Origin: Chloroflexota bacterium
Lineage (GTDB): Bacteria; Chloroflexota; Anaerolineae; B4-G1
Assembly (NCBI GenBank): GCA_024232355.1
Contig: JAAEPW010000033.1
Span: 12,932-76,931, forward strand
Direction of reading: 5' to 3'
DNA: 64,000 nucleotides
The notes beneath the pieces are model-generated. The model was not told the DNA's origin and searched no databases. It saw only the letters and a list, made by a program, of their open reading frames with translations. Shown here in pieces: positions 1 through 8,835 of the stretch (its first letter is position 1; the number at the start of each line of letters is the position of its first letter). The position numbers and the translations under genes were made by a program.

Positions 1-680
1 TCCAGCGATACGAGCAACTTGGTGGGCACTATTCGCTTGAGCAAACCCATCCGGAGGTGAGAGACGGTGCGCAGTTCGTGCACTGTTAGCCCTACCCCGG
101 CCAATTTCTCCCGCATCCAGGTTGGGTGGAAATTAAAGTTCAGTTCCACAAACTCGACCGGTTCCTGGTCAAAAGGCGACCAGTCTTGCCGCCGCACGAG
201 ATAGCGCAGGATCGACTTGACGTTTTGTTTGTTGGCAAACTCTAGCACGAGCGTGCCCTTGGGCGCGAGAATTTGCGCGATACCCTGCAACACTGCCGGT
301 GCGTCGGCGGCGTGGTGGATGGTGCGGATGGTCGTCACCGTGTCGAAAAGGCCGCGGGCAAAGGGCAGCTTGTAAAAGTCACCGGCGACATAGACGTAGC
401 GGGGGTGTCCGCCGGAACCGCCCTCTCCCCAAATCTCTTGGGCCTGGTGAAGCTGCGAGAGCGCATAATCGAAAAACACGACCTCGTCGTAGCCTTGGTA
501 GAGGTCTGCCAGGCGGCCAAAGCCCGCGCCGATCTCGATCAGGCGGCGGCCGGTCGGGGACAGCATGTGGTGCATCGCCACGCGCTCGACGGCGTCTTCG
601 TACTCGCGCCCCTGCCCCCAGAATTCGGTGCGGTAGGTGGAGCCTTCGTAATCACAAATAGGTGGGTTTGTTTGAGACAT
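1..680 (-). CDS. SAM-dependent class I methyltransferase, 3' part cut by window edge
   Basis: The reading frame starts at ATG 680 and runs off the window after about 226 residues with no stop. Motif I for S-adenosylmethionine binding is clear (EIGAGFGRL, residues 49-57), followed by an acidic residue region (FFDYAL, about 68-73), and the later LFDTVTTIRTIHH and GTLVLEFANK segments match the motif II/III order of class I Rossmann methyltransferases. The acceptor cannot be told; this group includes both small-molecule and lipid methyltransferases. There is no good Shine-Dalgarno before the ATG. It is transcribed in the same direction as the next gene upstream, from which it is separated by about 100 bases. 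Confidence 0.85.
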   Translation of the reverse strand, partial: MSQTNPPICDYEGSTYRTEFWGQGREYEDAVERVAMHHMLSPTGRRLIEIGAGFGRLADLYQGYDEVVFFDYALSQLHQAQEIWGEGGSGGHPRYVYVAGDFYKLPFARGLFDTVTTIRTIHHAADAPAVLQGIAQILAPKGTLVLEFANKQNVKSILRYLVRRQDWSPFDQEPVEFVELNFNFHPTWMREKLAGVGLTVHELRTVSHLRMGLLKRIVPTKLLVSL

Positions 681-777
681 TGTCAAATTAGGCGTTGTTC
701 AGAAACAACGTTGTGCCTCACAAGTGTTTTTACGTAGGAAACGAGTCGAAAAGCCCAAGTTATTTTTGAACAATCCA

Positions 778-1434
778 TTAGGGTAACTCGATTCCGTCCG
801 GCAGACTCTCGATCTGTACTTGTATGGGTTGAAGCGCGCCGCGCAACTCGTTGACCACCGGGTCCAATCCCGATTCTCCTAGCCTGATGTGGACCGGCAC
901 CTCCATCTGGATGGGGATGGTCTCGTGGACCGGTACATTCAGGCGCACGGGAATGGTCTGGCTGACGGGCACGGACATACTCAGGTAGATGGGAAGTTGC
1001 AGTCCAGCCGGGAGGGATAGAGACACGCTCCCATTGATCACACCGCCGCCCCCAGGCAGATTGAATTGAGCAGGCATGCCGTACAGCGGCACGGCTTGTT
1101 GCAGGACGACGGTCGTGTCTTGCTCGATGATCAAATCAAAATATATCGGCAAGGGTTCGTCGAGCGGCAGATTGAATTGGATGGGAATGGGCTCGTCGAT
1201 CTGCACCGAGGTATCGATGGTGGCCTCACCCAGCCCCAGGAAGGCGGCGTCTAGGTTGTACAACAGTGGCTCGACCAGACCAGTCTTGAGGGTAAAGATC
1301 GTATCGAGAGCGGGTATGGTCACCACGAGCAACACAGAAACCAGAACAAAGTTCACGGCGAACGAAAAGAGGATGGCAATATCCCGAAAAGCAGTCCAAA
1401 AACGTCTGATTCTTCCCATCTCTGATTCTTCCAT
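778..1434 (-). CDS. Membrane-anchored protein with Pro-rich beta-type repeats, function unknown
   Basis: 218 residues. I chose ATG 1434 because AAAGGAGGT lies just upstream; an open frame extends further but without a ribosome site. One strong N-terminal membrane helix (about residues 18-42) follows a basic segment MGRIRRFW, so the C-terminal part is probably outside the cell. That part repeats a short unit of alternating hydrophobic residues and prolines (EPIPIQFNLP, EPLPIYFDL, LPIYLSMSVP, TIPVRLNVP, TIPIQMEVP), with a period of roughly 11-12 residues, which suggests stacked beta strands. I recognise no family. Context gives no job; it lies downstream of a lipoprotein on the same strand after a 150-base gap. 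Confidence 0.7.
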   Translation of the reverse strand: MEESEMGRIRRFWTAFRDIAILFSFAVNFVLVSVLLVVTIPALDTIFTLKTGLVEPLLYNLDAAFLGLGEATIDTSVQIDEPIPIQFNLPLDEPLPIYFDLIIEQDTTVVLQQAVPLYGMPAQFNLPGGGGVINGSVSLSLPAGLQLPIYLSMSVPVSQTIPVRLNVPVHETIPIQMEVPVHIRLGESGLDPVVNELRGALQPIQVQIESLPDGIELP

Positions 1435-1584
1435 TGCGTGACCTCCTTTGGTTGGCAAACTGGGATCCGACATGCTGACTATATCATCACCGGGCAAAAA
1501 ACACAACTTGTATATTCCACGCATCAAAATCTCGGACAAGCCACCGACTAAACTGAATGCAGTGAATGGGCGTGCAGTGTCTAT

Positions 1585-2484
1585 TTATGGCCAGATATTT
1601 GCCGGCGACTCGATGCACGTGTCGCTGTCTGGATTCTTGAACGTTTCGTAGAACATCACCATGTCCATCCCGGTGGCTTCTTCTAATGTCACCGGAGGGT
1701 TTGTCGACGGGTCTGTGAAAAGCTGACTCAAGCCAGGCGACTCGAGGTACAAAACTATCCAAGTAACCTCCTTGAACTGGGGACATGCTTGCATCGTCGG
1801 CGGCTCGTAGCTCGCCGGCCCCCTGTATATGATGAAAAACCCCACTTGATCGTAGACGAGCCAGAGGGTGTAATACACAGGCGCATCCCGCTCGATCGGG
1901 GGCATCATATGGATATAAACCTGCGAGGGAACTCCATACTTGCTCAATAGCTGATCTGGCGAGTAACGCTGCCAATCTTGCGCAAAACGCTCAGATGTAG
2001 CCCCCCTGAACACCTCGCTATGCACTTGGATAGAATCGACTAGCCCGTCTTTCTCAGAAAAATCGAGGTTGACTGTATAGTCAAAAAGACGATCGGGATG
2101 CGGCATCTGAATGCCAAAACCGAGTGTTGCAATCAAGTTTGTGACAGTTTGCCACTCGCTCTGACCAGGTGCCACACCCCACCAGCAAGGAAGATCACAA
2201 CCACTATTGGTTTCGAGCAATTCTCTCACCAAAGTATGTTTCTCATCTGCAGTAAGCGTAGGATAAAGAGTAGGGGTGGGATGAGGTGTCCGAGTTGGGG
2301 TTGCTGGGATAGGTGTGAGTGTACGAGTAGAAGATGGAGACAGCGTTCGTGGTGATGCAGCAGTTGTGGGTAACAACGTTTCGACCACAGGCGATGGGGA
2401 AAGATTGGAACATCTCACAAGGCTTATTGATACCACAGCCACTATACTAACAGCAAATCTTCTCTGGTTTATTATCTTTTGCAT
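1585..2484 (-). CDS. Secreted lipoprotein with CDLPCWWG motif
   Basis: 299 residues. The N terminus is a lipoprotein signal: basic start, hydrophobic stretch, and lipobox SLVRC with the cysteine at about residue 25. A Ser/Thr/Pro-rich linker (about 30-78, many TPTPT-like repeats) leads to a globular domain beginning with SGCDLPCWWGV. That motif is known from many uncharacterised Chloroflexota lipoproteins; the paired cysteines probably form a disulfide or bind a ligand, but no activity is established. The gene starts 15 bases after the ABC permease stop and is likely the last gene of the amino-sugar/ABC operon, so it could be an accessory of that exporter. Confidence 0.75.
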   Translation of the reverse strand: MQKIINQRRFAVSIVAVVSISLVRCSNLSPSPVVETLLPTTAASPRTLSPSSTRTLTPIPATPTRTPHPTPTLYPTLTADEKHTLVRELLETNSGCDLPCWWGVAPGQSEWQTVTNLIATLGFGIQMPHPDRLFDYTVNLDFSEKDGLVDSIQVHSEVFRGATSERFAQDWQRYSPDQLLSKYGVPSQVYIHMMPPIERDAPVYYTLWLVYDQVGFFIIYRGPASYEPPTMQACPQFKEVTWIVLYLESPGLSQLFTDPSTNPPVTLEEATGMDMVMFYETFKNPDSDTCIESPANIWP

Positions 2485-2499
2485 CCTATGTAATTGTCC

Positions 2500-3744
2500 T
2501 TATACTCCCCGCATCAAAGCCCACTCGCGGGAAAAGGCATAGGCCGCCAATAGGATAGAGACGACGGCATACGCGGCGGCGGCTCCCCACGTCAGTGCCA
2601 ACGCCCCTGGCGCGACGCCACCGCCGAACAGATCACGCATCGCCACCAGTACGCCCACCATCGGCAATGCATACACAGACATCGGAGGCGCAGCGCTGAC
2701 GCCAAAGGTCGCTACGAGTGCCACACCTGGGAGTAGCAGTTGTAGCAGGCCCAAGAAGAGGTTTGCCTCGCGATAGTTCTTGGCAAAAGTGCACACCGTG
2801 GCTACGATCCCATTCGCCATGGTCATCAAGGGCAACATCAACAACATGAGCCACACCAGCGCCTGCCCCAAATTTCCCAACTGCGTGACGCCCGGCATCG
2901 CGAGACTGCTGCTCGTGCCCATCGGTATGATCGAGAGAAAGGATACGTACGCCAGGCTGTCCAACGACCACAAACCGATGGTGATCGCTGAAACGATGAT
3001 ACTGAGGGCAATTTTGCCCAACACGATTCCAATGCGGCTAGAAGGCGTGATGAGCAGGGGTTCCATCGTGTGGCGCTCTTTCTCACCGACGGTCATGTCG
3101 GCCACCAGGCTCAGCCCGCCGCTGAACGTCCACGAGGCGACGGCCATGGTCAAGAACAGGCTGCCGATTAGCGAGGAAGCCCCCTCCCCTGATACGATGG
3201 GGGCAGCAGCGACGCCTGTCGTTGCTGTGGCCTCTTGTGCCAGCCGGATGGGGTTTATCCACGCAGGATCCAATCCTTGACGGGCCAAGCGATCCGTCAG
3301 CACCTCATGCTCGTATTTTCTGAGCGCTTGTTGGACAGTGGTAACGGCAAACTCGGGCAGCCAGCCGCTACGACTGCTGGTCAGGGTGAGGGTGATGGCT
3401 TGTTCGGCCTCCAACTGGTCCATGGCGTCGGGCGGAATCTCGAGCACGGCCATCAATTCGCCGCCCTGTAATGCTTGCTCCAGATCGGGCGGCGCGTCTA
3501 CCAATTGAAGCAGGACTTTGTCGTCCAGCTCGGCGACCAATCCGGGTAACTGCTCTCCATTGACGATGACGATGGGCAGTCCGTCACGGGTCTGGCGCAC
3601 GATTTGCCACAACACAAATACCCCGCCGATCGCGCCCAGAATCGGCATCAGCAACGGCGTGGCAAAGAGAAAAAAGAGCGCCCGCCGGTCGCGCAAAAGG
3701 TCACGCGCTTCTTTGATAAAGACGTGTCGCACGATTTTTAGCAT
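2500..3744 (-). CDS. ABC-2 type exporter permease (NatB-like)
   Basis: 414 residues. The layout is the typical ABC-2/NatB one: a membrane helix near residues 22-45 right after the basic segment KEARDLLRDRR, a large extracytoplasmic domain (about 50-185), then five to six helices to the C terminus. The segment TVGEKERHTMEPLL is the conserved cytoplasmic coupling region of this family. No ATPase is adjacent; the nearest one on the same strand is at 7666-8466, on the far side of nagA, the hexosaminidase and glk, and I infer that the two form one exporter. It starts 16 bases after the glk stop, so the genes are co-transcribed. Substrate unknown. Confidence 0.88.
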   Translation of the reverse strand: MLKIVRHVFIKEARDLLRDRRALFFLFATPLLMPILGAIGGVFVLWQIVRQTRDGLPIVIVNGEQLPGLVAELDDKVLLQLVDAPPDLEQALQGGELMAVLEIPPDAMDQLEAEQAITLTLTSSRSGWLPEFAVTTVQQALRKYEHEVLTDRLARQGLDPAWINPIRLAQEATATTGVAAAPIVSGEGASSLIGSLFLTMAVASWTFSGGLSLVADMTVGEKERHTMEPLLITPSSRIGIVLGKIALSIIVSAITIGLWSLDSLAYVSFLSIIPMGTSSSLAMPGVTQLGNLGQALVWLMLLMLPLMTMANGIVATVCTFAKNYREANLFLGLLQLLLPGVALVATFGVSAAPPMSVYALPMVGVLVAMRDLFGGGVAPGALALTWGAAAAYAVVSILLAAYAFSREWALMRGV

Positions 3745-3760
3745 TGGGGATTGTTCCTTC

Positions 3761-4762
3761 TCAGAGAAGCGCTCGACAAGCTGTTCCCAGGAGCGCGGTC
3801 TGTGGGTTGACGATGACGTGAACGGGAACGTCGACCAGCATCTCGGTCATGATTCCCTTGTTCCAAAAGGCATTCAGAAACCGCTCTTTTTCTCGTTCCA
3901 GAACGGGCAGGATGCGAGGCGGAATGCCTCCACCCAAATATACGCCCCCGGTAGCTACGACTTGAAGCGCCAAGTTGCCCGCTTTTGCTCCCAGGATCGA
4001 GATAAAGTGATTGAGGGTAGCCGTGCAAATCTCGCACGGCGTCTCTGGGGCGAGCGCCGCGTTGACGATCACGGGCGTTGGGTCTTGGACCATTGCCAGT
4101 TGCTCGGATAACCAGGCCGGTTCGCTAGCATAGCCACTCTCTTTGAGAAAGGCATAGATGTGGGGGATTCCCATACCGGAGCAGACCAACTCGTAGCTCA
4201 CGTGCTCGTACGATTGTTGGACGTGACGCAGCAACTCGACCTCGATGGAATTGGTCGGCGCAAAGTTTGCGTGCCCCCCTTCCGAGACACAGGTTTGATA
4301 TTGTGCTCCGTCCCAAATCAGAAACGCTTCGCCCAACCCTGTGCCCGGCGCAATGACGGCAATTGGACCTTTGGCGATGGGTCGTCCTGTATTCAGCGTG
4401 TGCAGATCATTCGGCTGAAGGTGGGGGATTGCTTGGGCGGTAGCCTCCAGATCGTTGATCAATTCAACGACCTGGAGGTCTAGGGCTTGCTGAATACTAT
4501 TTTGGTCCAACTCCCAGGGCAGGTGGCTGATCGTAGCTGTGACACGACCTTCGATCACCGGGCCAGCCACGGCGAAGACTGCCTGGTCCACGCTCTGCCT
4601 GGCTTGAGCCAGAAATTCACCCACGAGCGATTCAAAGGTCGCATAATTCGCGGTAGGCAGCGTGGATTGAGCCAGCGGTGCGCGTGGCCCAGCCTCGGAT
4701 GAGAATATCGCGAGATCGGTCTTGGTCGCGCCGACGTCGCCAGCAAGAAGTAGGATTGGCAT
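3761..4762 (-). CDS. glk: Glucokinase-family sugar kinase
   Basis: 333 residues, close to the usual bacterial Glk length. The phosphate-1 motif GDVGATKTDLA sits at residues 8-18; LINDLEATA and VIAPGTGLGEAFL match the sugar-contact and phosphate-2 segments, and SEGGHANFAPTN matches the SEGGHxxFAP signature of the Glk family (not the ROK family). It phosphorylates glucose or a related hexose in the cytoplasm using ATP. Because it lies directly after a hexosaminidase (2-base gap) and nagA, the real substrate could be N-acetylglucosamine freed by the hexosaminidase; that is inference from context, since classical Glk prefers glucose. Confidence 0.88.
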   Translation of the reverse strand: MPILLLAGDVGATKTDLAIFSSEAGPRAPLAQSTLPTANYATFESLVGEFLAQARQSVDQAVFAVAGPVIEGRVTATISHLPWELDQNSIQQALDLQVVELINDLEATAQAIPHLQPNDLHTLNTGRPIAKGPIAVIAPGTGLGEAFLIWDGAQYQTCVSEGGHANFAPTNSIEVELLRHVQQSYEHVSYELVCSGMGIPHIYAFLKESGYASEPAWLSEQLAMVQDPTPVIVNAALAPETPCEICTATLNHFISILGAKAGNLALQVVATGGVYLGGGIPPRILPVLEREKERFLNAFWNKGIMTEMLVDVPVHVIVNPQTALLGTACRALL

Positions 4763-4764
4763 AG

Positions 4765-6420
4765 TTACAGCGCGTACCGCAGTCCTTCCAGATATTTAAA
4801 GAGATAGGGCGCTTCCAGGTTGACGGGGCTCTTGCCCGTGGGGTCGAGCTCGCCGGTCAGCACTTGGAGCACTGCTTTCTGTGTGTTGAGGTCGGGCGAA
4901 TAGGCATTGATCACGCAGGGCAGATGCGGCGCGTCGTAGATCAGGTACGGCGAGCCGTAGGACACGAGCACCAATCGCGGGTGGTGCGAGTTGATGAGGG
5001 CCCAAACGTCGCGCATGTATCCACCTGCCGGACGGATCCGGTTCGTGCCCCAGGATGTGTCAAAGACGGCACTCAGGATCACGGCGTCGTATTCGCTGAA
5101 TCCGTTGGTCTTGTGCAGCTTGCCCACGTCCGTCTCGTCAAGGCGGACGATTTCGACTCCCCGGTCGTGCAAGAGATCGTCAAAGGAGTCCACGTGAGCG
5201 TCTGAGGGGTCTCCCCGGAAGTGGTAGCTGAGCACGCGTGTGCCTTGCTCCAATTTGAGCGGCAGCGCCTCGTTGCGGTCTCGCACCAGGGTGATGGCCT
5301 TTTCGGCAATTTCCTGACTGATCTGCCGAAAGTGCGTGCTATCCGCTGGCGCAAGCGTCGGGAGGTTGAGGTTTTCGTGCAGGCCGAGCACCTTTTTCAG
5401 AGCCAGGATGCGCCGCGCCGATTCTTCGATACGGGCCTCACTGAGACGGCCTTCTTTGACTGCGCGTTTGAGCACGTCAAAATCGCGCTTGGCCGACGAG
5501 AAAAGGATCATGTCGCAACCGGCTTCGATGGCGGCGGGCACGATCTCCTCGTGGGGTCCAAACGCGGTCACACCGCCCATATCCATCGCGTCGGTGATGA
5601 CGACTCCCTGAAATCCCATCTGCTCGCGCAGCAACTCGATGAGGATCTTTCGGGATAGAGTCGCTGGCGGCGCGTTCTGGATGTGTGTGCCGTTGCCGGG
5701 GTCCCAGGCGGGCAACGAGATGTGGCCCGTCATAATGCTCCACACGCCCAGGTCGATTGCTTCCTGAAACGTGCGCCCGCTTAGGGCCAGCCATTGGTCT
5801 GTGCGCAGCGGATTGATGGTGTTGCAGATGTGTTGGTCGCGGTCGTCCAGTCCGCCGCCGGGAAAGTGCTTGGCCGTAGCACAAATGCCATTTTCTTGCA
5901 TACCGCGGATGACGGCCTTGGAAAGACGCGCCACCAGGTCCACGTCATCGCCAAAGCTGATGGTGTTGGTGCCGGGGTTGAAGGGGTTGATGTTGACGTC
6001 CACCACCGGGGCAAAGGCCCAGTGCACGCCAAAAGCGCGCCCTTCGACCGCCGCCGCGCGCCCCGTTTCGTAAGCCAGGTGCTCGTCGTCGGTCGCGCCC
6101 AGCGACATTGTGTGGGGAAACGTGGTGGCGTCCAGTATCATCCGCCCCGCGCCATTCTCCAGGTCTGAAGAGATGATCAACGGCACCGGAGAATGTTCTT
6201 GGAGCCACTGGGTGGTGTTCTTGAATTCCTCTCGCGACCCCGAAAATAGAAACATCCCCCCTGGTTCCACATCCCCAAGTGCTTCAGTTCGTTCGTCCTC
6301 GGTGGCCGATGGTTTGAGGCAAGGATGCAATAGTTGGCCGATCTTTTGGTCGAGCGTCAGTCTTGCCAGCGTGCGTTCGACCCATTCGGACGTGATAGAT
6401 AGTACAGGAAACTCGCGCAT
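4765..6420 (-). CDS. nagZ: Glycoside hydrolase family 3 beta-N-acetylhexosaminidase (NagZ-like)
   Basis: 551 residues from ATG 6420, which follows the nagA stop by two bases. The open frame continues upstream, but that extension is antisense to nagA coding frame and has no family similarity. The N-terminal barrel contains KHFPGGG followed by DDRDQH, the NagZ-type loop whose Asp-His pair acts as the acid/base, and the nucleophile region VVITDAMDMGG. The last 200 residues form the second alpha/beta domain of longer GH3 enzymes. No signal peptide is visible, so it probably works in the cytoplasm on imported chitobiose or muropeptide fragments. A broader beta-glycosidase role cannot be excluded. 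Confidence 0.85.
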   Translation of the reverse strand: MREFPVLSITSEWVERTLARLTLDQKIGQLLHPCLKPSATEDERTEALGDVEPGGMFLFSGSREEFKNTTQWLQEHSPVPLIISSDLENGAGRMILDATTFPHTMSLGATDDEHLAYETGRAAAVEGRAFGVHWAFAPVVDVNINPFNPGTNTISFGDDVDLVARLSKAVIRGMQENGICATAKHFPGGGLDDRDQHICNTINPLRTDQWLALSGRTFQEAIDLGVWSIMTGHISLPAWDPGNGTHIQNAPPATLSRKILIELLREQMGFQGVVITDAMDMGGVTAFGPHEEIVPAAIEAGCDMILFSSAKRDFDVLKRAVKEGRLSEARIEESARRILALKKVLGLHENLNLPTLAPADSTHFRQISQEIAEKAITLVRDRNEALPLKLEQGTRVLSYHFRGDPSDAHVDSFDDLLHDRGVEIVRLDETDVGKLHKTNGFSEYDAVILSAVFDTSWGTNRIRPAGGYMRDVWALINSHHPRLVLVSYGSPYLIYDAPHLPCVINAYSPDLNTQKAVLQVLTGELDPTGKSPVNLEAPYLFKYLEGLRYAL

Positions 6421-6422
6421 AA

Positions 6423-7616
6423 TTATGCCTCGTACATTACTTTCCCGGCAACCATTGCCAGATATATGTTGACGTCCTGGTCCATAACGATCAGGTCGGC
6501 GCGTTTGCCTGGTTCCAGGCTGCCGACGTGTTTGTCTATGCCTGCGGCCACAGCCGGGTTTAGGCTCGCTAATCTCACAGCGTCCTTTAACGGCAAACCG
6601 ACGTCGCGGGCTATATTTCTCACCCCGTACCTGATCGGCCACACCGAGCTTGAAATCGTGCCGTCGATCTCTCCATCGAGATGTGCCAGCCGCACCATAC
6701 CGTCCTTCTTGATCAGCTTGACGCCCACCCACTGGAATTCGCCGTCTATCACGCGGTCGGACCAATCGTACTCGCCGTCCGGAAGCCCGGCTGCCGCTTG
6801 CATATCAGAGATCAGGCAAACGTTGCCCAAGCCCTTGCAGCGGATCAACACGTCCATCGCTGCCGGGTGGACGTGAAATCCGTCGGCGTTCAGTTCGCAC
6901 ATTAGACTGTCACAGGTCAGGGCAGCGCCCACCGCGCCAGGTCGTCGGTGGTGCATCCCGACCATCACGTTGTAGGTGTGGGTCACGTGGCGGACGCCCG
7001 CTTCTACCGCGCGCATAAATAATTCGTAGCCAGCTTCGCCGTGGGCAAAAGAAGCTACCACGCCGCTGCGATGGATCTCTCGGATCAACCCTAGTCCGCC
7101 GGGGAGATCGGGAGAACAATCCATCATCACCATGTGTCCTTCACTCGCCTCGAGCAACTCGTGATACGTGCTGATCTCAGCCGGGGGGGGCGGGTCTTGA
7201 GGCTCGCCGGGCAGGTACTTGGGATAAATGAACGGTCCCTCGCCGTGGATGCCCTCGACAGCCGCTCCCTTGATGCCCTGCTTGATCGCTTTGACGACGC
7301 CCTTGATGCCCTCCAAGTCGCCGACGGTTGCCAGCCAACTAGTCGTACCCGTCGTCACCAGCCATTTAGATACCTCTTGCACCGCTTTCGCGCCTTCGCG
7401 CGCAAAGTGTCCGTTGCCACCGTGAACGTGGATGTCTATCAGGCCGGGGGCAACGATGCGGTCGGCAACGTCTCGCACCTCGTATCCATCGGGGACGGGT
7501 ATATTTTCCTGCAAGCCGACGGCCTCGATTTGTTCGCCATCGATCAGTATGATTGCATCTCGCAGTTCCTGCAGCGGTGTAAACAATCGTTGAGTTTTTA
7601 TAGCTGATTTCGTCAT
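6423..7616 (-). CDS. nagA: N-acetylglucosamine-6-phosphate deacetylase
   Basis: 397 residues. ATG 7616 is preferred over the ATG 15 bases upstream because AGGAG precedes it at the right distance. It removes acetate from GlcNAc-6-phosphate in the cytoplasm, feeding amino sugars to glycolysis or wall synthesis. Seen: the metal-site start IDIHVHGGNG, the EGPF loop with the metal-binding Glu, the two later histidines (FAHGEAGYE and HVTHTYNV) and the catalytic Asp in LISDMQAA. The order and length match NagA. It is the second gene of the unit exporter ATPase, nagA, hexosaminidase, glk, exporter permease. No nagB (GlcN-6-P deaminase) is present in the window. Confidence 0.93.
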   Translation of the reverse strand: MTKSAIKTQRLFTPLQELRDAIILIDGEQIEAVGLQENIPVPDGYEVRDVADRIVAPGLIDIHVHGGNGHFAREGAKAVQEVSKWLVTTGTTSWLATVGDLEGIKGVVKAIKQGIKGAAVEGIHGEGPFIYPKYLPGEPQDPPPPAEISTYHELLEASEGHMVMMDCSPDLPGGLGLIREIHRSGVVASFAHGEAGYELFMRAVEAGVRHVTHTYNVMVGMHHRRPGAVGAALTCDSLMCELNADGFHVHPAAMDVLIRCKGLGNVCLISDMQAAAGLPDGEYDWSDRVIDGEFQWVGVKLIKKDGMVRLAHLDGEIDGTISSSVWPIRYGVRNIARDVGLPLKDAVRLASLNPAVAAGIDKHVGSLEPGKRADLIVMDQDVNIYLAMVAGKVMYEA

Positions 7617-7665
7617 TATTCTACTCCTCATAATAGTATAGGTTGAAAATCATTCGTGGGTTCAA

Positions 7666-8466
7666 CTAACCGTCTTTGCTTCGCCAGCGACGCCAAAACT
7701 GGTACCAGCGGGGCTTCTTTTTTTGTTCCCACAGATCGGCTCGCAACTGATCCTCGCCCACGATGCGTACGAACGCTTCCTCCAAATCGTCTACACCGGT
7801 CTGCGCGATGAGAGCTTGTGGCGTGTCCACTGCTTGTAGGTGTCCCTTGTGAATGATGGCGACGCGGTCACACAAGCGCTGCGCCTCACTCATCAGATGG
7901 GTCGAGATCAGCACGCAGCGCCCCTCGTCGCGAAAGCGGGCGATGAGGTCTCGCACGTTGCGGGTACTCATCACGTCCAGCCCGGCAGTGGGTTCGTCGA
8001 GGATGATGTTGGGCGGATCGTGGATCAACGCCTCTCCCAGGATAACGCGGCGGTGCATGCCGACGGAAAAGCCTTCGGTGCGCCGGTCGGCAAAGTCACC
8101 CATCTCGAGCATCTCTATGATACCATCAATCCGTTCTTCTAATTGAGAGCCGTCTATCCCGTGGAGATGGCCATAGTAGCGGAGATGTTCGCGGGGAGTG
8201 AACCGGACGTAGAGACCGGCCGTCTCTACCAAGAGACCGATGCGAGCGCGTGCTTGGGCACTTTGCTTGCGCACGTCCCATCCATCTACCAAGGCAGTTC
8301 CGGCGGTGGGTTCTAGGACAGTGGCCAGCAGCCGCAGTAAAGTGGTCTTGCCTGCACCGTTGGGTCCCAGCAGTCCAAAGACTTGTCCATCGTTGCAAGT
8401 GAAGGAAACGGTATCCACTGCTGTCAGTTTTCGGAAGCGTTTGGTCAGTTCTTGGATTTTGATCAC
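7666..8466 (-). CDS. ABC transporter ATP-binding protein (NatA-like)
   Basis: 266 residues from GTG 8466. Walker A GPNGAGKT (34-41), a slightly unusual signature FSVGMHRR in place of LSGGM, Walker B IILDEPTAGLD and the switch His in LISTHLMSEA are all present. The frame extends upstream to an ATG, but the extra residues are not family-like and a promoter lies inside that region. The best promoter match puts the transcript start at or beside the GTG, so the message may be leaderless. It heads the operon whose distal gene (2500-3744) is the matching ABC-2 permease. The C-terminal 40 residues are basic and tryptophan-rich. Confidence 0.88.
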   Translation of the reverse strand: MIKIQELTKRFRKLTAVDTVSFTCNDGQVFGLLGPNGAGKTTLLRLLATVLEPTAGTALVDGWDVRKQSAQARARIGLLVETAGLYVRFTPREHLRYYGHLHGIDGSQLEERIDGIIEMLEMGDFADRRTEGFSVGMHRRVILGEALIHDPPNIILDEPTAGLDVMSTRNVRDLIARFRDEGRCVLISTHLMSEAQRLCDRVAIIHKGHLQAVDTPQALIAQTGVDDLEEAFVRIVGEDQLRADLWEQKKKPRWYQFWRRWRSKDG

Positions 8467-8472
8467 GGGGTA

Positions 8473-8500
8473 ATTATAGGGGATATGGAAAGAGACGCAA
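8473..8500 (-). promoter_or_regulatory. Sigma-70-type promoter, likely leaderless start
   Basis: On the minus strand TTGCGT (8500-8495) and a perfect TATAAT (8478-8473) are separated by 16 bases. The G of the GTG start codon at 8466 is seven bases past the TATAAT, the usual position of transcription initiation. No Shine-Dalgarno is needed or seen. This supports a leaderless mRNA for the ABC ATPase and the amino-sugar operon. Confidence 0.5.
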
Positions 8501-8729
8501 GTGTTGTGATAGATGGATTTGTTTATGTCAAGTTGTGCACTGATTTGTTTATGTAAAGTTTTCACGTGAAACCCTATGGACGAGCATATACCACTATCCG
8601 AAGCGATGGGGGCAACGAATGAGTTTTATCAGATGTTTGGAGGGACACCGGTTGACTCATTCGTGTGAACGTAAACGAGTCATCTTGTGGTCAAGTGGTA
8701 GGACAAGATTAGCTTTTTGGGATGGGGTG
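8501..8729. other. Intergenic stretch with no supported gene
   Basis: Between the exporter promoter and the terminator there is no reading frame I would call. A 30-codon frame on the plus strand (8577-8669) lacks a ribosome-binding site. Two arms, ACGAATGAG and CTCATTCGT, could pair over a 33-base loop near 8616-8666. A TTGACA on the minus strand near 8527 has no well-placed -10. Confidence 0.4.
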
Positions 8730-8769
8730 AAAAAACACCGTGCCGGGCGCAACATGCCCGGCACGGTGT
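8730..8769 (-). terminator. Rho-independent terminator of the methyltransferase operon
   Basis: A perfect 14-base-pair stem (8735-8748 with 8756-8769, loop of 7) reads on the minus strand ACACCGTGCCGGGC, loop, complement, then a run of six Ts. It lies 67 bases after the stop of the homocysteine methyltransferase and ends the lepB-mttB-corrinoid-methyltransferase unit. Confidence 0.88.
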
Positions 8770-8835
8770 AGACGACACACGTATGATGTTGTTTGTCCCT
8801 GAGGGGGCAAGATGAAAAGGTATTTCCGCTATTGC

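Noticed and set aside
693..710. Hairpin CGTTGTT/AACAACG as terminator
   Set aside because: Only seven pairs and no T-run on either side.
6421..6765. N-terminal extension of the hexosaminidase
   Set aside because: It overlaps nagA, is rich in Arg and Gly without fold, and the family start fits ATG 6420.
8577..8669. 30-codon plus-strand frame starting MDEHIPLSEAMG
   Set aside because: No ribosome-binding site, no recognisable sequence, and most likely chance in an intergenic region.
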